Shown here piece after piece: positions 20,350 through 30,294 of a DNA stretch of 64,000 bases. The notes below the pieces were generated by a model. The model searched no databases and had not been told where the DNA came from. It saw nothing but the letters and a program-made list of their open reading frames with translations. The DNA is from Flavobacterium sp. BFFFF1. GTDB taxonomy: Bacteria; Bacteroidota; Bacteroidia; Flavobacteriales; Flavobacteriaceae. The stretch's first letter is position 1, and the number at the start of each line of letters is the position of its first letter. The DNA lies in assembly GCF_002256285.1 (NCBI RefSeq), contig NZ_NKJE01000019.1:1-64000 (forward strand), read 5' to 3'. The translations under genes and the position numbers were made by a program.

Positions 20350-21537
20350 CTAATCCAGTATGGCCGCGATTCCGGGAAGCGTTTTTCCTTCTAACATTTC
20401 AAGCATAGCGCCACCTCCCGTAGATACATAGCTCATTTTTGATTCCAATCCGAATTGTTTGACAGCCGATACGGAATCTCCTCCACCCACCAATGAAAAC
20501 GCACCATTTTGCGTCGCCTCATCGATATAATGACCGAGTGCGATTGTCCCTTTTGCGAAAGGTTCCATTTCAAAAACCCCGAGCGGACCGTTCCAAAGAA
20601 TGGTCTTGGACGCTAAAATTACCTTCCTGAATATTTCCAATGACTTGGGTCCCGCATCCAGACCCTGCCATCCATCGGGGATTTCGCGTACGTCAACAAT
20701 CTTAGTATGGGCATCCTTAGAAAAAGCATCTGCCGCTACTACATCTACCGGAAGGTGTATCTGGACATTTTTGGCTTTGGCTTTTTCCAGAATCTCTAAC
20801 GCCAGGTCCAGTTTGTCGTCCTCGCAAATCGAATCTCCAATTTTTCCACCCAGCGCTTTTATAAAAGTAAATGTCATTCCACCGCCTATAATCATATGAT
20901 CCACTTTATCGAGTATGTTCTCAATAACCGTAATTTTGGATGACACTTTACTGCCGCCCAAAACTGCCGTAACCGGCTTTTCGGAATCTTTTAAAACCTT
21001 GTTGAGGCTTTCGATCTCCTTTGCCAACAATGCCCCAAAACACTTGCTGTCCGGGAAAAACTGGGCGATGATCGTCGTTGAGGCGTGGGCGCGGTGTGCC
21101 GTACCAAAAGCGTCATTTACATACACATCTCCAAGAGAGGCGAGTTGCTTCGCAAAATCTACATCGCCTTCTTCCTCTTCCTTGTGGAAACGCAGGTTTT
21201 CAAGCATCAGTACTTCACCTGGCTTTAGCTCTTGCGCGGCGGATTTTGCCTTATCACCAATGCAGTCTTCAACAAATTTGACCGGTGTCCCTAAAATTTC
21301 AGAAGTCTTATCAACAATATGCTTCAGCGAATATTTTTCTTCTACGCCTTTCGGCCTGCCCAAATGCGACATCAGTATAACGCTTCCACCGTCGGATAAA
21401 ATCTTGTCGATGGTTGGCTTTGCTGCCTCGATACGGGTGTCATCGGTTACATGGAAGTTTTCATCCAGTGGCACGTTAAAGTCGACGCGGATGAGTGCTT
21501 TTTTATCTTTAAAATTAATGTCGTTCAGGGTTTTCAT
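20350..21537 (-). CDS. pgk: Phosphoglycerate kinase
   Basis: [43 protein letters not shown]. Confidence 0.98.
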   Translation of the reverse strand: MKTLNDINFKDKKALIRVDFNVPLDENFHVTDDTRIEAAKPTIDKILSDGGSVILMSHLGRPKGVEEKYSLKHIVDKTSEILGTPVKFVEDCIGDKAKSAAQELKPGEVLMLENLRFHKEEEEGDVDFAKQLASLGDVYVNDAFGTAHRAHASTTIIAQFFPDSKCFGALLAKEIESLNKVLKDSEKPVTAVLGGSKVSSKITVIENILDKVDHMIIGGGMTFTFIKALGGKIGDSICEDDKLDLALEILEKAKAKNVQIHLPVDVVAADAFSKDAHTKIVDVREIPDGWQGLDAGPKSLEIFRKVILASKTILWNGPLGVFEMEPFAKGTIALGHYIDEATQNGAFSLVGGGDSVSAVKQFGLESKMSYVSTGGGAMLEMLEGKTLPGIAAILD

Positions 21538-21574
21538 TATACTTGGTTTCGTTTGTTGGTTTTTTTTAGCTGTG

Positions 21575-21582
21575 CAAAGATA
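21575..21582 (-). promoter_or_regulatory. -7 box TATCTTTG upstream of pgk
   Basis: Reverse strand CCGTATCTTTGCACA about 38 nt upstream of the pgk ATG. Confidence 0.6.
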
Positions 21583-21899
21583 CGGTTTTTTGCCAATGAA
21601 TATGCTTAAAGAGCCTGTCTACAGGCTTATTACATCAGCGCAATCGATATCATTTCTAATTTTAAAAGGAAAGCCCCGCGGGGGAGCGGAGCTTTGCCTA
21701 ACCAAAAAAACCTTAAAATCACGAAATTACTTTACAAGCATTGCTGCTTTGGTAAAAGTGACACAAAGGAAAGTGAATCACATGCTCTCTGAAAATTAAT
21801 GAGGTAAATACTCAAAAGTTGGCGGTAAAAAAGTTAAAATCCAATTTTGGCACCTTGACCGCCCGGCAGTCCATCTTTTAAAAAGCAGAAGTCATCAAA

Positions 21900-21932
21900 A
21901 ACAAAAAACGGCCTGCCGAAGCAAACCGTTTC
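21900..21932 (-). terminator. Intrinsic terminator with UUCG tetraloop, downstream of the M24 peptidase
   Basis: Reverse strand AAACGGTTTGC-TTCG-GCAGGCCGTTTTTTG. Confidence 0.8.
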
Positions 21933-22067
21933 TCAAAAACTATTTATCTTAAAATCTAAATCGGTCAAATCTAAAAAAATTTCTGATACGTTTTATAAAT
22001 ATGGGGCCTTTATTTAAAACTATTATTTAAAAATCCGCAGACTTGTGCACTAAAATCACGAGTTGTC

Positions 22068-23360
22068 CTACGTATTCATCAGGCTTTCAATTTCATCGGC
22101 TTCAATCGGAATGTTGCGCATCAGATTAAACGGTTCGCCTTTCTCCTGAACCACAACATTATCCTCAAGCCTGATGCCAAATCCTTCGGCCGGAATGTAA
22201 ATTCCCGGTTCTACTGTAAAGACCATATTCGCTTTCATGGGTTCATGCAGCAAACCGTAGTCATGCGTATCTAATCCCAGGTGATGCGATGTGCCGTGCA
22301 TGAAATACTTTTTGTATGCCGGCCAGTCCGGATTTTCATTTTGAACGTCTGCCTTGTCGATCAGTTTCAGCCCGAGCAGTTCTGACGTCATCAATTTACC
22401 GACTTCAACGTGGTATTGTTTCCATAAGGTTCCCGGAACCAACATTTTGGTGGCTTCGTTTTTTACGCGTAAAACGGCATTGTACACTGCCTTCTGCCTG
22501 TCTGAATATCTCCCGGATACCGGAATCGTACGGGAAAGATCGCTGGAATAGTTGGCATATTCGGCGGCGACGTCAAGCAGAATCAAATCTCCCGCCTTAC
22601 ATTGCTGGTTGTTTTCGATATAATGCAATACGTTGGCATTATTCCCGGATGCAATAATGGGTGTGTAGGCAAAACCCTTGGAGCGATTGCGGACAAACTC
22701 ATGGATCAGCTCGGCTTCGATTTCATATTCCGTGACATTTGGTTTGACAAACGACAACAGCCTGCGGAAGCCTTTCTCGGTAATGTTACAGGCCGTTTGC
22801 ATCAGGTCGATCTCTTCGCTTTCCTTTACAGAACGGATGCGTTGCAAAATCGGGTTGCTTTTCGCCACGGCATGCGCCGGATATTTTTCCTTCCACCATT
22901 TTACAAAACGGGCTTCCCTGGTTTCGGTCTCTACGGACTGACGGTAATGTTCATTTGTATTGATGTACATCGTTTCAGCATACGTCATCAACTCAAATAG
23001 GATTTTTTCAAAGTCCTGAAGCCAATAGACGGTTTTAATTCCGGACACTTCAAACGCGCGTTCCTTCGTCAGTTTTTCACCTTCCCAAATCGCAATGTGC
23101 TCGCTCGTTTCTTTCAGGAATAAAATTTCCTTTTGATGTGCATAAGGTGCATCGGGAAACAATACCAAAATGCTTTCTTCCTGGTCTACGCCTGATAAAT
23201 AAAAAATGTCCCGATGCTGGGCGAAGGGCAAAGTCGAATCAGCGGAAACTGGGTAAATGTCATTCGAATTGAATACGGCAACGCTGTTCGGTTTCATCTG
23301 CGCGGTAAACTTGGTGCGGTTTTTTATAAAAAGATTACGGTCAATCTGGTGGTATTTCAT
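22068..23360 (-). CDS. M24 family aminopeptidase P
   Basis: N-terminal AMP_N domain; metal-ligand motifs DLILLDVAAEYANYSSDLSRTIP, MHGTSHHLGLDTHD, TVEPGIYIP. Confidence 0.95.
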   Translation of the reverse strand: MKYHQIDRNLFIKNRTKFTAQMKPNSVAVFNSNDIYPVSADSTLPFAQHRDIFYLSGVDQEESILVLFPDAPYAHQKEILFLKETSEHIAIWEGEKLTKERAFEVSGIKTVYWLQDFEKILFELMTYAETMYINTNEHYRQSVETETREARFVKWWKEKYPAHAVAKSNPILQRIRSVKESEEIDLMQTACNITEKGFRRLLSFVKPNVTEYEIEAELIHEFVRNRSKGFAYTPIIASGNNANVLHYIENNQQCKAGDLILLDVAAEYANYSSDLSRTIPVSGRYSDRQKAVYNAVLRVKNEATKMLVPGTLWKQYHVEVGKLMTSELLGLKLIDKADVQNENPDWPAYKKYFMHGTSHHLGLDTHDYGLLHEPMKANMVFTVEPGIYIPAEGFGIRLEDNVVVQEKGEPFNLMRNIPIEADEIESLMNT

Positions 23361-23407
23361 TTTTTTAGTGGTTAGTAGTTGCCTATCGGCAATCGTTATT
23401 TGCTATA

Positions 23408-23415
23408 CAAAGCTA
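23408..23415 (-). promoter_or_regulatory. Promoter TTG-N17-TAGCTTTG upstream of the M24 peptidase
   Basis: Reverse strand TTGTTGTTTTTTAGTTTGAGTAGCTTTG. Confidence 0.6.
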
Positions 23416-23450
23416 CTCAAACTAAAAAAACAACAACCAGCCAAATGGCG

Positions 23451-24047
23451 TTATTTTATATTTTTACGGATGCGGCTCATGTGCCGGTCAGAAATCCCCA
23501 AAAATGAGGAAAGATAATGCAGTGGCACTTCCTGTAAGAGTTTCGGCTCGGTCTGCAGCAATTTTTTATAACGCGCTTCCGGCGTCATGGTCAGCAGGTC
23601 GATGCGGTAATCATCGATCAGGCAGATTTGCTTTTCGATTAAATTATAGTATGCGCGGTGAAAAGCGCTGTTGTGTTGGATAAGGTACTTAAACGCATTC
23701 AGGTCCACCACATACAAGCGACAGTCGGAAATGGCCTTTACGCTTTTGCGCGAAGGTTCCCGGCGTAAGAAACTATTCAGCGAGGTGGTAAACGAATGCC
23801 GCAGAGCGAGATAAGTTGTCACTTCGTTTTCGGAAATCAGTATCGCATGTTGTAAAATCCCGCTTTCAATAAAGCAGAAATACGGGCAGATGCCACCTTC
23901 TTTTACGAGAAATTCATTCTTTTTCAGCGTCAAAACGGTAAACGCGGCGCTTGTGGCCTGAAGCTGCGCAGAAACCTCCAGTGAATTTTCACCGATAAAT
24001 TGCTGCAAAGCGTTTAGAAAAATTTCTGAAGCGTCCTGTTTGTCCAT
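23451..24047 (-). CDS. Crp/Fnr family transcriptional regulator
   Basis: cNMP-binding-like fold (LKKNEFLVKEGGICPYFCFIESGIL) and C-terminal HTH (LHYLSSFLGISDRHMSRIRKNI). Confidence 0.88.
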   Translation of the reverse strand: MDKQDASEIFLNALQQFIGENSLEVSAQLQATSAAFTVLTLKKNEFLVKEGGICPYFCFIESGILQHAILISENEVTTYLALRHSFTTSLNSFLRREPSRKSVKAISDCRLYVVDLNAFKYLIQHNSAFHRAYYNLIEKQICLIDDYRIDLLTMTPEARYKKLLQTEPKLLQEVPLHYLSSFLGISDRHMSRIRKNIK

Positions 24048-24072
24048 AACACAAAGCTAGCCATTTTCCGGC

Positions 24073-25407
24073 TTATGGAATCCATTTGTAATAACGCGCA
24101 CCGATCAGGTTCGGATGCTCCTTTTCTATGCGTTCCAGAATCCATTCGGCTTTGGGTTGCCGGACACTTTGCTTTTGTTCCTTCTTGTGCAGTGCTTCAT
24201 AGGTCAGAAAATCAATTTCCACACTTTGTTCCAAAGTTTCAAAAAGCTTTACCAAACCAATAGCGGCCTTCCAATTTGGCTGAATTGTACCTTCAAAAAC
24301 CTTTGATTTGGAACCGCTGCCGTATGCCATAAAACCAAATGTTGCGCCCGAAATCTCGCCATCGGAATCATAAAAATGGCAAAGTGTGGAAAGCAGGCCC
24401 ATAAATATAGAGCCGGTGTACAGATTCCCTATTAACGAAGACGCTCTTTCCGCAGGCTGTAATTTAGTTGCCACAAAATCAAGATAGGCTGCTGATTTCG
24501 CTATTGATTTTAAATCGTCGGGAGATGTGCCCGGGTTGGCATCCAGCGCGTAAATCTCAGGAAGCATTCGACGTCCCTGAAACGAGTATGGCAGGTGCAT
24601 GATAATACTGCGCCAGGAATTGTAAAGCGGCCCTTCACGCCTACTCATCTCTTTTAACCGAAAATAAGCAGTGCGCGTGCGGTCCATATAACATTGGTTG
24701 GAATACTGCCCGTCAAAAACCGGCTGGTCTTTGTGGATTTCGATTTCAGCTTCAAGATTCCCGAACCATTCCTCATTATCCGCTTTTTTGATAATTTCCG
24801 ATTTAGCAATGGTCCGATAGGGTTTAAAAAAGTCATAAACACCCTTTGTATCCACCGCCCAATCCTGCGAAAACGAAATGATCTTTGGATCTGACGACAC
24901 GAGCATGGCCACCGCGCCCGCACCCTGCGTATATTCACCGGTAGAATTCAGGTCGTATTTTGCAACATCTGTACACACGACAATCGCCTTTTTATCCGGG
25001 TTTAACCGAACGAAATCAATACAGTTTTGGAGCGCATCCACGCCACCAATACAGGCAAAGGTAAAGTCGACCACATCACAATGGCCCAGACTGCCTTCGC
25101 CGAACTGCTGCTCCATCAACGAAACCAGGAATGAGGCAATCGGTTTAGAGTTGTCAATACCGCTTTCTGTTCCGACATAAATACGCGAAATGGATTTTGG
25201 ATCCGCTTTGCTTTGAAGCATTAGTTTCGTCAACGCATTGGCCCCAAAAACCACGGTGTCCTGATGCACATCCGGTAAAGTCATTTTTAAAAGGCCAAGG
25301 CCATTTTCGAGTTTTTCAGGTTCAATCCCACGCGCCTCAGCAAAGGATTTTATACGTAAATGTATTTTGGCAACATCAAACGCGATGGCGTCAATTCCGA
25401 TAGTCAT
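24073..25407 (-). CDS. mvaS: Hydroxymethylglutaryl-CoA synthase family protein
   Basis: IYVGTESGIDNSKPIASFL, VDFTFACIGGVDALQNCIDF (active-site Cys), ATFGFMAYGSGSKSKVFEG. Confidence 0.85.
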   Translation of the reverse strand: MTIGIDAIAFDVAKIHLRIKSFAEARGIEPEKLENGLGLLKMTLPDVHQDTVVFGANALTKLMLQSKADPKSISRIYVGTESGIDNSKPIASFLVSLMEQQFGEGSLGHCDVVDFTFACIGGVDALQNCIDFVRLNPDKKAIVVCTDVAKYDLNSTGEYTQGAGAVAMLVSSDPKIISFSQDWAVDTKGVYDFFKPYRTIAKSEIIKKADNEEWFGNLEAEIEIHKDQPVFDGQYSNQCYMDRTRTAYFRLKEMSRREGPLYNSWRSIIMHLPYSFQGRRMLPEIYALDANPGTSPDDLKSIAKSAAYLDFVATKLQPAERASSLIGNLYTGSIFMGLLSTLCHFYDSDGEISGATFGFMAYGSGSKSKVFEGTIQPNWKAAIGLVKLFETLEQSVEIDFLTYEALHKKEQKQSVRQPKAEWILERIEKEHPNLIGARYYKWIP

Positions 25408-25583
25408 AGTTCTATTTTTGGAGGAGTAAAATTACAATTAATGAACGTCGATACTTTCAAAAACATATTTGCCGAATCACTTTTACGGATATCAAAATTC
25501 TGTACGAAGTAAATTACCAATTATTCAAAAAATATTTTTAAAAAGGCATTATAATGGTTATTTTAGCGTGATAACCTTTTCGA

Positions 25584-26441
25584 ATGCCGATGAAACAACT
25601 TATAAATCTTGTCTGTGTCCTTTCTATATTCACATCTGCTGCCCAGCAGAAGCCAGCCTACCGGATTGTTGACAAAAACGGAAAGCAAACTACCTACGCC
25701 AAACTCGTTAAGGCGGCGTCAAATTCCGAAGTGGTGTTGTTTGGCGAATTTCATGACAATGCCATTGCACACTGGCTCGAACTGGAGCTTACAAAAGATC
25801 TCGCGCAGCGGAAAAAACTTGTTTTAGGCGCAGAAATGCTTGAAGCTGACAACCAAAAGCAGCTGGACCAGTATCTTAAAGGTGAAATCGATGATAAAAA
25901 ACTTGACAGTACCGCCCGGCTTTGGCCTAATTTCAAAACCGATTATAAGCCGTTGGTGGATTTTGCAAAAGAGAAAAACATTCCGTTTATCGCAACCAAC
26001 ATTCCGCGCCGCTATGCCAGCCTCGTCTATAAAAAAGGTTTTGAGGCCTTAAGTGGGCTGACAGCTGAAGAAAAAACCTGGATGGCCACTTTGCCAATTG
26101 CGTACAACGCCAATTTGCCGGGCTATGTAAAAATGGTTCAGGAAATGGGCGGGCACGGAGGAGAAAACCTTCCAAAGTCGCAAGCAGTAAAAGACGCCAC
26201 CATGGCTTACTTTATCTTTAAAAACATAATCCGGGATGCTGTTTTTCTACATTATAATGGTGCTTACCACAGCGATTACTTTGAAGGCATTTCCTGGTAC
26301 CTGAAACGAAGCGACGCAACACTGAAAATATTGACGATTTCGACGGTGACCCAAACCGATATTTCAAGGCTTGACACCGAAAATCTTTTGAAAGCAGACT
26401 TCATTATCGTCGTTGATGAGGACGTGACAAAAACCTATTGA
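25584..26441 (+). CDS. ChaN-family (haem-binding uptake-like) protein, secreted
   Basis: VVLFGEFHDNAIAHWLELELTKDL and PFIATNIPRRYASLVYKKGFEAL. Confidence 0.85.
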   Translation: MPMKQLINLVCVLSIFTSAAQQKPAYRIVDKNGKQTTYAKLVKAASNSEVVLFGEFHDNAIAHWLELELTKDLAQRKKLVLGAEMLEADNQKQLDQYLKGEIDDKKLDSTARLWPNFKTDYKPLVDFAKEKNIPFIATNIPRRYASLVYKKGFEALSGLTAEEKTWMATLPIAYNANLPGYVKMVQEMGGHGGENLPKSQAVKDATMAYFIFKNIIRDAVFLHYNGAYHSDYFEGISWYLKRSDATLKILTISTVTQTDISRLDTENLLKADFIIVVDEDVTKTY

Positions 26442-26504
26442 GTTCAACACTTTATATTGATTATAAATAAGCCTAAAATGATTGTGGCAAATACCAAATA
26501 CCAC

Positions 26505-26512
26505 TATTTTTG
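26505..26512 (+). promoter_or_regulatory. Promoter TTG-N20-TATTTTTG upstream of the sdh operon
   Basis: TTG at 26482 and TATTTTTG at 26505. Confidence 0.6.
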
Positions 26513-26542
26513 TATGATTTTTAAAAACAATTAACCTGACTT

Positions 26543-27208
26543 ATGGCACAAACTGCACTATTAAAGTCCTCCATTGCCAGGAAAGTTGCAATGGCACTTT
26601 CCGGAATGTTCCTGGTCCTATTTTTAGGACAGCATTTTTTCATAAATTTTACTTCCGTTTTTGGTCCTGACAATTTCAACGCCATTTCCCAATTCATGGG
26701 GTATAATCCATTGGTTCAATACATTATCCAGCCGATTTTGATCTTTGGCATTGTATTCCACTTCATTATGGGTATTTACCTTGACATCCAGAACAAAAAT
26801 GCAAGACCCATAAAATATGCGAAAAATAACGGCGCTGCCAATGCATCGTGGGCTTCCAGAAATATGGTGCTGACAGGGCTAGTCGTATTGGCATTTTTAG
26901 GATTGCACTTTTACGACTTCTGGGTTCCGGAAATTGCTTACAAATATGTGTCCGTCAATGAAATCGTCACAGACAGGTATTACGATGAATTGGTACATAA
27001 ATTCCACGATCCGATCCGGACCGGAATCTACTGCTTGTCATTTGCCGTTTTAGCGGTGCATTTGTGGCATGGCTTTGCCTCCTCTTTTCAATCCGTTGGC
27101 TTTAGCAATAAATACTCTCGCGGATTGAGCAAATTCGCCTATGCTTTTGCCGTAATCGTACCCTTAGGATTTATTTTCATCGCTTTGTTTCACCACTTCA
27201 ATCATTAA
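26543..27208 (+). CDS. sdhC: Succinate dehydrogenase cytochrome b subunit
   Basis: Membrane protein with conserved His; SIARKVAMALSGMFLVLFLGQHFFINF; followed by sdhA and sdhB. Confidence 0.95.
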   Translation: MAQTALLKSSIARKVAMALSGMFLVLFLGQHFFINFTSVFGPDNFNAISQFMGYNPLVQYIIQPILIFGIVFHFIMGIYLDIQNKNARPIKYAKNNGAANASWASRNMVLTGLVVLAFLGLHFYDFWVPEIAYKYVSVNEIVTDRYYDELVHKFHDPIRTGIYCLSFAVLAVHLWHGFASSFQSVGFSNKYSRGLSKFAYAFAVIVPLGFIFIALFHHFNH

Positions 27209-27220
27209 TATCATTTCATA

Positions 27221-29221
27221 ATGGCATTAGATTCAAAAATACCAGAAGGTCCTATTTCTGAGAAATGGACACACTATAAAGACCACATCAACTTAGTTAA
27301 TCCAGCCAACAAGCGTAATCTCGACATTATCGTTGTTGGGACGGGACTGGCGGGAGGCTCCGCAGCGGCTACGTTGGCAGAACTGGGTTATAACGTAAAA
27401 GCTTTTTGTTTCCAGGATTCCCCACGTCGTGCGCACTCGATTGCAGCACAGGGCGGAATCAACGCTGCGAAAAACTACCAGGGTGATGGAGACTCTACTT
27501 TCCGTCTTTTCTACGATACTGTGAAGGGGGGCGATTATCGGGCTCGCGAAGCAAATGTGCACCGTCTTGCAGAGGTTTCAGCGAATATTATTGACCAATG
27601 CGTTGCCCAGGGCGTTCCTTTGGCACGTGAATACGGCGGATTATTGGACAACCGTTCTTTTGGTGGTACTTTGGTTTCACGTACCTTTTATGCCAAAGGA
27701 CAAACCGGACAGCAATTGCTGCTCGGTGCTTATTCCGCAATGAACCGCCAGATTGGCCGTGGAAAAATTAAGATGTTCAACCGCCATGAAATGCTTGATT
27801 TGGTCATTGTAAATGGCAAAGCCCGCGGAATCATTGCGCGGAACTTAGTCACCGGAGAAATCGAAAGGCACTCAGCACACGCAGTGGTCATCGGTTCCGG
27901 AGGATATGGAAACGTATTTTTCCTTTCCACAAATGCAATGGGCAGTAATGCCACCGCAGCCTGGAAAATCCATAAAAAAGGAGCGTTTTTCGCCAATCCG
28001 TGCTACACACAAATTCACCCAACCTGTATTCCTGTTTCAGGCGATCACCAGTCAAAACTGACATTAATGTCCGAATCTTTGAGGAATGACGGAAGAATAT
28101 GGGTGCCAAAATCATTGGAAGACGCCAAGGCAATCCGTGAAGGCAAAAAGAAACCAACCGATTTAACCGAAGACCAAAGGGATTACTACTTAGAAAGAAG
28201 GTATCCTGCTTTTGGAAACCTTGTGCCACGTGACATTGCGTCGCGCGCCGCAAAAGAGCGTTGTGACGCCGGTTTCGGAGTAAACAAAACAGGTGAGGCT
28301 GTATACCTCGATTTTGCTTCGGCGATTGAGCGATACGGCAGAGACCAGGCAAGGATCAAACATTTGGATGAAAATGATGCTGCTTTGGTGAAAAAATTAG
28401 GAACAGAAGTCGTGGCAAGCAAATACGGAAACCTGTTCCAGATGTATGAAAAAATCGTTGACGAAAATCCATATGTGACCCCAATGATGATTTACCCGGC
28501 GGTACACTACACCATGGGTGGAACCTGGGTTGATTACAACTTAATGACTACGATTCCGGGCTGTTTCTCTATCGGAGAATCCAACTTCTCTGATCACGGG
28601 GCCAACCGCCTCGGAGCCTCTGCCCTAATGCAGGGATTGGCCGATGGTTATTTCGTTTTACCATATACAATCGGTGACTACCTTGCTCCGGATATTAAAA
28701 TGGGCAAAATTCCCACGAATACACCGGAATTTGACGAGGCTGAAAAAGCGGTTCGCGATCAATTGGAGAAATTCATCAACAACAACGGCAGCCATTCTGT
28801 AGATCACTTCCACAAGAAATTAGGAAAAATCATGTGGAATAAAGTGGGTATGGCACGTAATGCAAAAGGACTAACGGAAGCCATTTCAGAAATTGCCGCA
28901 CTGCGCGAGGAATTTTATAAAGACGTAAAAGTTCCGGGAACAATCAACGGTTTCAACCAGGAATTGGAAAAAGCGATGCGCGTAGCCGATTTCCTTGAAT
29001 TGGGAGAATTGTTCGCCAAAGATGCCTTACACCGAAATGAAAGCTGCGGCGGGCATTTCCGTGAAGAATACCAAACCCCTGATGGCGAAGCACAGCGTGA
29101 CGACGAAAACTTCGCGTATGTTGCTGCCTGGGAATACAAAGGCAAGCCTAGTGACGCGGTTTTGCACAAAGAGCCGCTCGTTTTTGACAATGTGAAACTG
29201 GTACAAAGAAGCTATAAATAA
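27221..29221 (+). CDS. sdhA: Succinate dehydrogenase/fumarate reductase flavoprotein subunit
   Basis: FAD motif [61 protein letters not shown]-type motif. Confidence 0.98.
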   Translation: MALDSKIPEGPISEKWTHYKDHINLVNPANKRNLDIIVVGTGLAGGSAAATLAELGYNVKAFCFQDSPRRAHSIAAQGGINAAKNYQGDGDSTFRLFYDTVKGGDYRAREANVHRLAEVSANIIDQCVAQGVPLAREYGGLLDNRSFGGTLVSRTFYAKGQTGQQLLLGAYSAMNRQIGRGKIKMFNRHEMLDLVIVNGKARGIIARNLVTGEIERHSAHAVVIGSGGYGNVFFLSTNAMGSNATAAWKIHKKGAFFANPCYTQIHPTCIPVSGDHQSKLTLMSESLRNDGRIWVPKSLEDAKAIREGKKKPTDLTEDQRDYYLERRYPAFGNLVPRDIASRAAKERCDAGFGVNKTGEAVYLDFASAIERYGRDQARIKHLDENDAALVKKLGTEVVASKYGNLFQMYEKIVDENPYVTPMMIYPAVHYTMGGTWVDYNLMTTIPGCFSIGESNFSDHGANRLGASALMQGLADGYFVLPYTIGDYLAPDIKMGKIPTNTPEFDEAEKAVRDQLEKFINNNGSHSVDHFHKKLGKIMWNKVGMARNAKGLTEAISEIAALREEFYKDVKVPGTINGFNQELEKAMRVADFLELGELFAKDALHRNESCGGHFREEYQTPDGEAQRDDENFAYVAAWEYKGKPSDAVLHKEPLVFDNVKLVQRSYK

Positions 29222-29310
29222 GATATTAGATGTGAGCAATTAGAATTGAGATAAGACAGCTTTAGTTCTCTCCTCAATTCTCACCTCTAAATATTCAATA
29301 CTATTAAGTT

Positions 29311-30057
29311 ATGAAACTTACACTTAAAATATGGCGTCAGAAAAACGCCCAGGATAAAGGAAAAATGGTCGATTATCCAATCGATGGTATCGAACCTGAC
29401 ATGTCTTTCCTCGAAATGCTTGACGTACTCAACGAAGGGCTTATTAACAAAGGTGACGATCCCGTATCGTTTGACCACGACTGCCGCGAAGGAATTTGTG
29501 GCATGTGCTCCCTTTTTATCAATGGAGAAGCACATGGTCCGGATCGTGCTGTAACCACCTGCCAATTGCATATGCGCATGTTTAAAGATGGCGATACCAT
29601 TTACATCGAACCGTTCCGCGCGAAAGCCTTTCCGGTAATTAAAGATTTGGTGGTCGACAGAAGCGCTTTTGACCGCATTCAGCATGCCGGTGGGTTTATC
29701 TCCGTAAATACATCCGGAAATACAATTGATGCGAATACGATTCCAATCCCTAAACACGATGCCGACCGTGCGTTTGATGCGGCCACCTGTATTGGTTGTG
29801 GCGCCTGCGTCGCTTCGTGCAAAAACTCCTCGGCCATGCTATTCGTTTCTGCAAAAGTTTCCCAGTTCGCCTTATTACCCCAGGGTAAAGTCGAGGCGGC
29901 AGACCGCGTATTGAATATGGTGCGCCAAATGGATTCAGAAGGTTTCGGGAATTGCACCAATACCGGTGCCTGCGAAGTGGAGTGCCCAAAGGGAATTTCT
30001 CTGGAAAACATCGCCAGGATGAATCGCGAATACTTATCGGCGAGCCTGAAAGGATAA
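29311..30057 (+). CDS. sdhB: Succinate dehydrogenase/fumarate reductase iron-sulfur subunit
   Basis: [49 protein letters not shown]. Confidence 0.98.
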   Translation: MKLTLKIWRQKNAQDKGKMVDYPIDGIEPDMSFLEMLDVLNEGLINKGDDPVSFDHDCREGICGMCSLFINGEAHGPDRAVTTCQLHMRMFKDGDTIYIEPFRAKAFPVIKDLVVDRSAFDRIQHAGGFISVNTSGNTIDANTIPIPKHDADRAFDAATCIGCGACVASCKNSSAMLFVSAKVSQFALLPQGKVEAADRVLNMVRQMDSEGFGNCTNTGACEVECPKGISLENIARMNREYLSASLKG

Positions 30058-30095
30058 AAGACATTATAAGTTGGCAAGTCTTGCCATCACTCAGT

Positions 30096-30124
30096 AACCG
30101 CGTTCATTTGGATGCGGTTTTTTT
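30096..30124 (+). terminator. Intrinsic terminator after sdhB
   Basis: AACCGC-GTTCATTTGGAT-GCGGTTTTTTTT. Confidence 0.7.
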
Positions 30125-30294
30125 TATGGCGTTGCCTTCGGCCAGACTTTTCGCTGTATCTTTTTTTGTCACCGAACTGGGATAAAAAACATTCCGATAA
30201 CAAAAAAAAGGATGCCGATTCTCCAGAATCTTCGGGACTAACGCCGTTTTCCCAAATTGATAAATCCGTATATTTGGGAACCAAAACCTTTTCC

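Noticed and set aside
20915-21799. 294-aa plus-strand ORF
   Set aside because: Antisense to pgk over most of its length; typical shadow ORF.
30112-30294. N-terminal 61-aa extension of the GH92 ORF
   Set aside because: It begins in the sdhB terminator region and precedes a proper signal peptide at 30295; unlikely to be translated.
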